From an uncultured Massilia sp. (GTDB taxonomy: Bacteria; Pseudomonadota; Gammaproteobacteria; Burkholderiales; Burkholderiaceae): a DNA stretch of 6,675 nucleotides. Within the stretch, counting starts at the first letter, position 1. Each line of letters opens with the position of its first letter. The notes under the pieces are model-generated. The model ran no database searches. It had not been told where the DNA came from and worked only from the letters and a program-made list of their open reading frames with translations. Shown here in pieces: positions 6,226 through 6,675 of this stretch. Made by a program: the position numbers and the translations under genes. The stretch spans positions 1 through 6,675 of the forward strand of contig CAMPHU010000238.1 in assembly GCA_946886065.1 (NCBI GenBank), read 5' to 3'.

Positions 6226-6639
6226 ATGGCTGTGGCGCACAAGAACAAGACTGTTACCGTATTGCTGGCCCTGGTGCTGGGATGGCTGGGGGTGCACCGG
6301 TTTTACCTGAAGGGCGGCACTGACCGGCTGGGCCTGCTGCACCTGTGCAGCCTGTTCGTGACCGGCATCCTGTATGGGGCGGTGAAGCCGCATCCGTTCT
6401 ATGTCGTGCTGCCGCTGCTGGTGTCGCTGATTGCGGCCTGCATCGAGGCGCTGGTGCTGGGGCTGACGCCGGATGAGAAATGGGATGCGTCCAATAATCC
6501 TGGCAGCGGCAAGGCGTCGCGGTCGAACTGGCTGCTGCCGCTGTTGCTGGTGCTGGTGATGACGGTGGGGGCGATTGTGCTGATCGGGACGATCGCTCGC
6601 TTGTTTGATCTGCTTTATACGGGTGGGGCGTACGGCTGA
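6226..6639 (+). CDS. TM2-domain membrane protein
   Basis: A 137-residue inner-membrane protein beginning with a TM2 domain: KNKTVTVLLALVLGWLGVHRFYLKGG (6-31) carries the family hallmark G-x-x-G-x-H-x-F-Y-L. TM2 domains are paired helices of uncertain function found widely in bacteria and eukaryotes. Predicted membrane segments are about 9-25, 35-51, 57-79 and 102-124, with a hydrophilic linker at 80-101 (TPDEKWDASNNPGSGKASRS) before the last helix; so beyond the TM2 pair there are probably two further helices. The ATG at 6226 is favoured because the domain starts right after it; an in-frame TTG at 6196 would add MAFLNDWQLF. Neither has a clear Shine-Dalgarno (a GTG at 6232 is a further option). 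It is the only plus-strand gene here and is divergent from the ribosomal operon. Its biological role is unknown. Confidence 0.85.
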   Translation: MAVAHKNKTVTVLLALVLGWLGVHRFYLKGGTDRLGLLHLCSLFVTGILYGAVKPHPFYVVLPLLVSLIAACIEALVLGLTPDEKWDASNNPGSGKASRSNWLLPLLLVLVMTVGAIVLIGTIARLFDLLYTGGAYG

Positions 6640-6675
6640 CCCAAGTTCGCACCGCAGCCACCATCCAAAGAAAAA

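Overview
The window is about 6.7 kb of GC-rich (visibly over 60%) chromosomal DNA carrying core housekeeping genes. It looks betaproteobacterial, most likely Oxalobacteraceae and Massilia-like. The reasons are the rpsP-rimM-trmD-rplS order, an alanine-rich L19 tail, a DUF3579-type protein, and a CoA-type NUDIX gene next to a CobD/CbiB-family membrane protein. The genus is an inference from remembered protein similarity, not a database result.

Layout, right to left, because all but one gene lie on the minus strand. At the right edge a TM2-domain membrane protein (6226-6639, plus strand) diverges from the ribosomal operon across a roughly 240-bp intergenic region with promoter candidates for both directions. 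The operon then runs rpsP (S16, 5737-5985), rimM (30S maturation factor, apparent TTG start, 5143-5712), trmD (tRNA m1G37 methyltransferase, 4355-5116) and rplS (L19, 3843-4232). It ends at a textbook intrinsic terminator with a perfect 13-bp stem (3798-3827). The joints rpsP/rimM and rimM/trmD are tight (24 and 26 nt), while trmD/rplS has a 122-nt gap with two small hairpins.

Beyond the terminator the minus-strand genes continue as a looser series with short gaps: a NUDIX CoA pyrophosphatase (3069-3746), a CobD/CbiB-family multi-pass protein (2019-2978), a DUF3579-like small protein (1560-1913), a two-CBS-domain protein (1012-1461), and the N-terminal 295 residues of a secreted M16 zinc peptidase that runs off the left edge (1-887). 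Several gaps hold candidate promoters or hairpins, so these are probably separate or partly separate transcription units.

Functionally, the ribosomal operon couples production of two ribosomal proteins with a 30S assembly factor and a tRNA modification enzyme that prevents frameshifting. The downstream genes have no obvious joint pathway. I see no mobile element, CRISPR array, tRNA, rRNA, toxin-antitoxin pair or defence module, and no convincing undescribed multi-gene system. The more interesting points are small: a CobD/CbiB homologue with no cobalamin genes beside it, an uncharacterised DUF3579 protein with a Cys cluster, a perfect inverted repeat overlapping a good -10 element ahead of the CBS gene, the TTG start of rimM, and the structured trmD-rplS gap.
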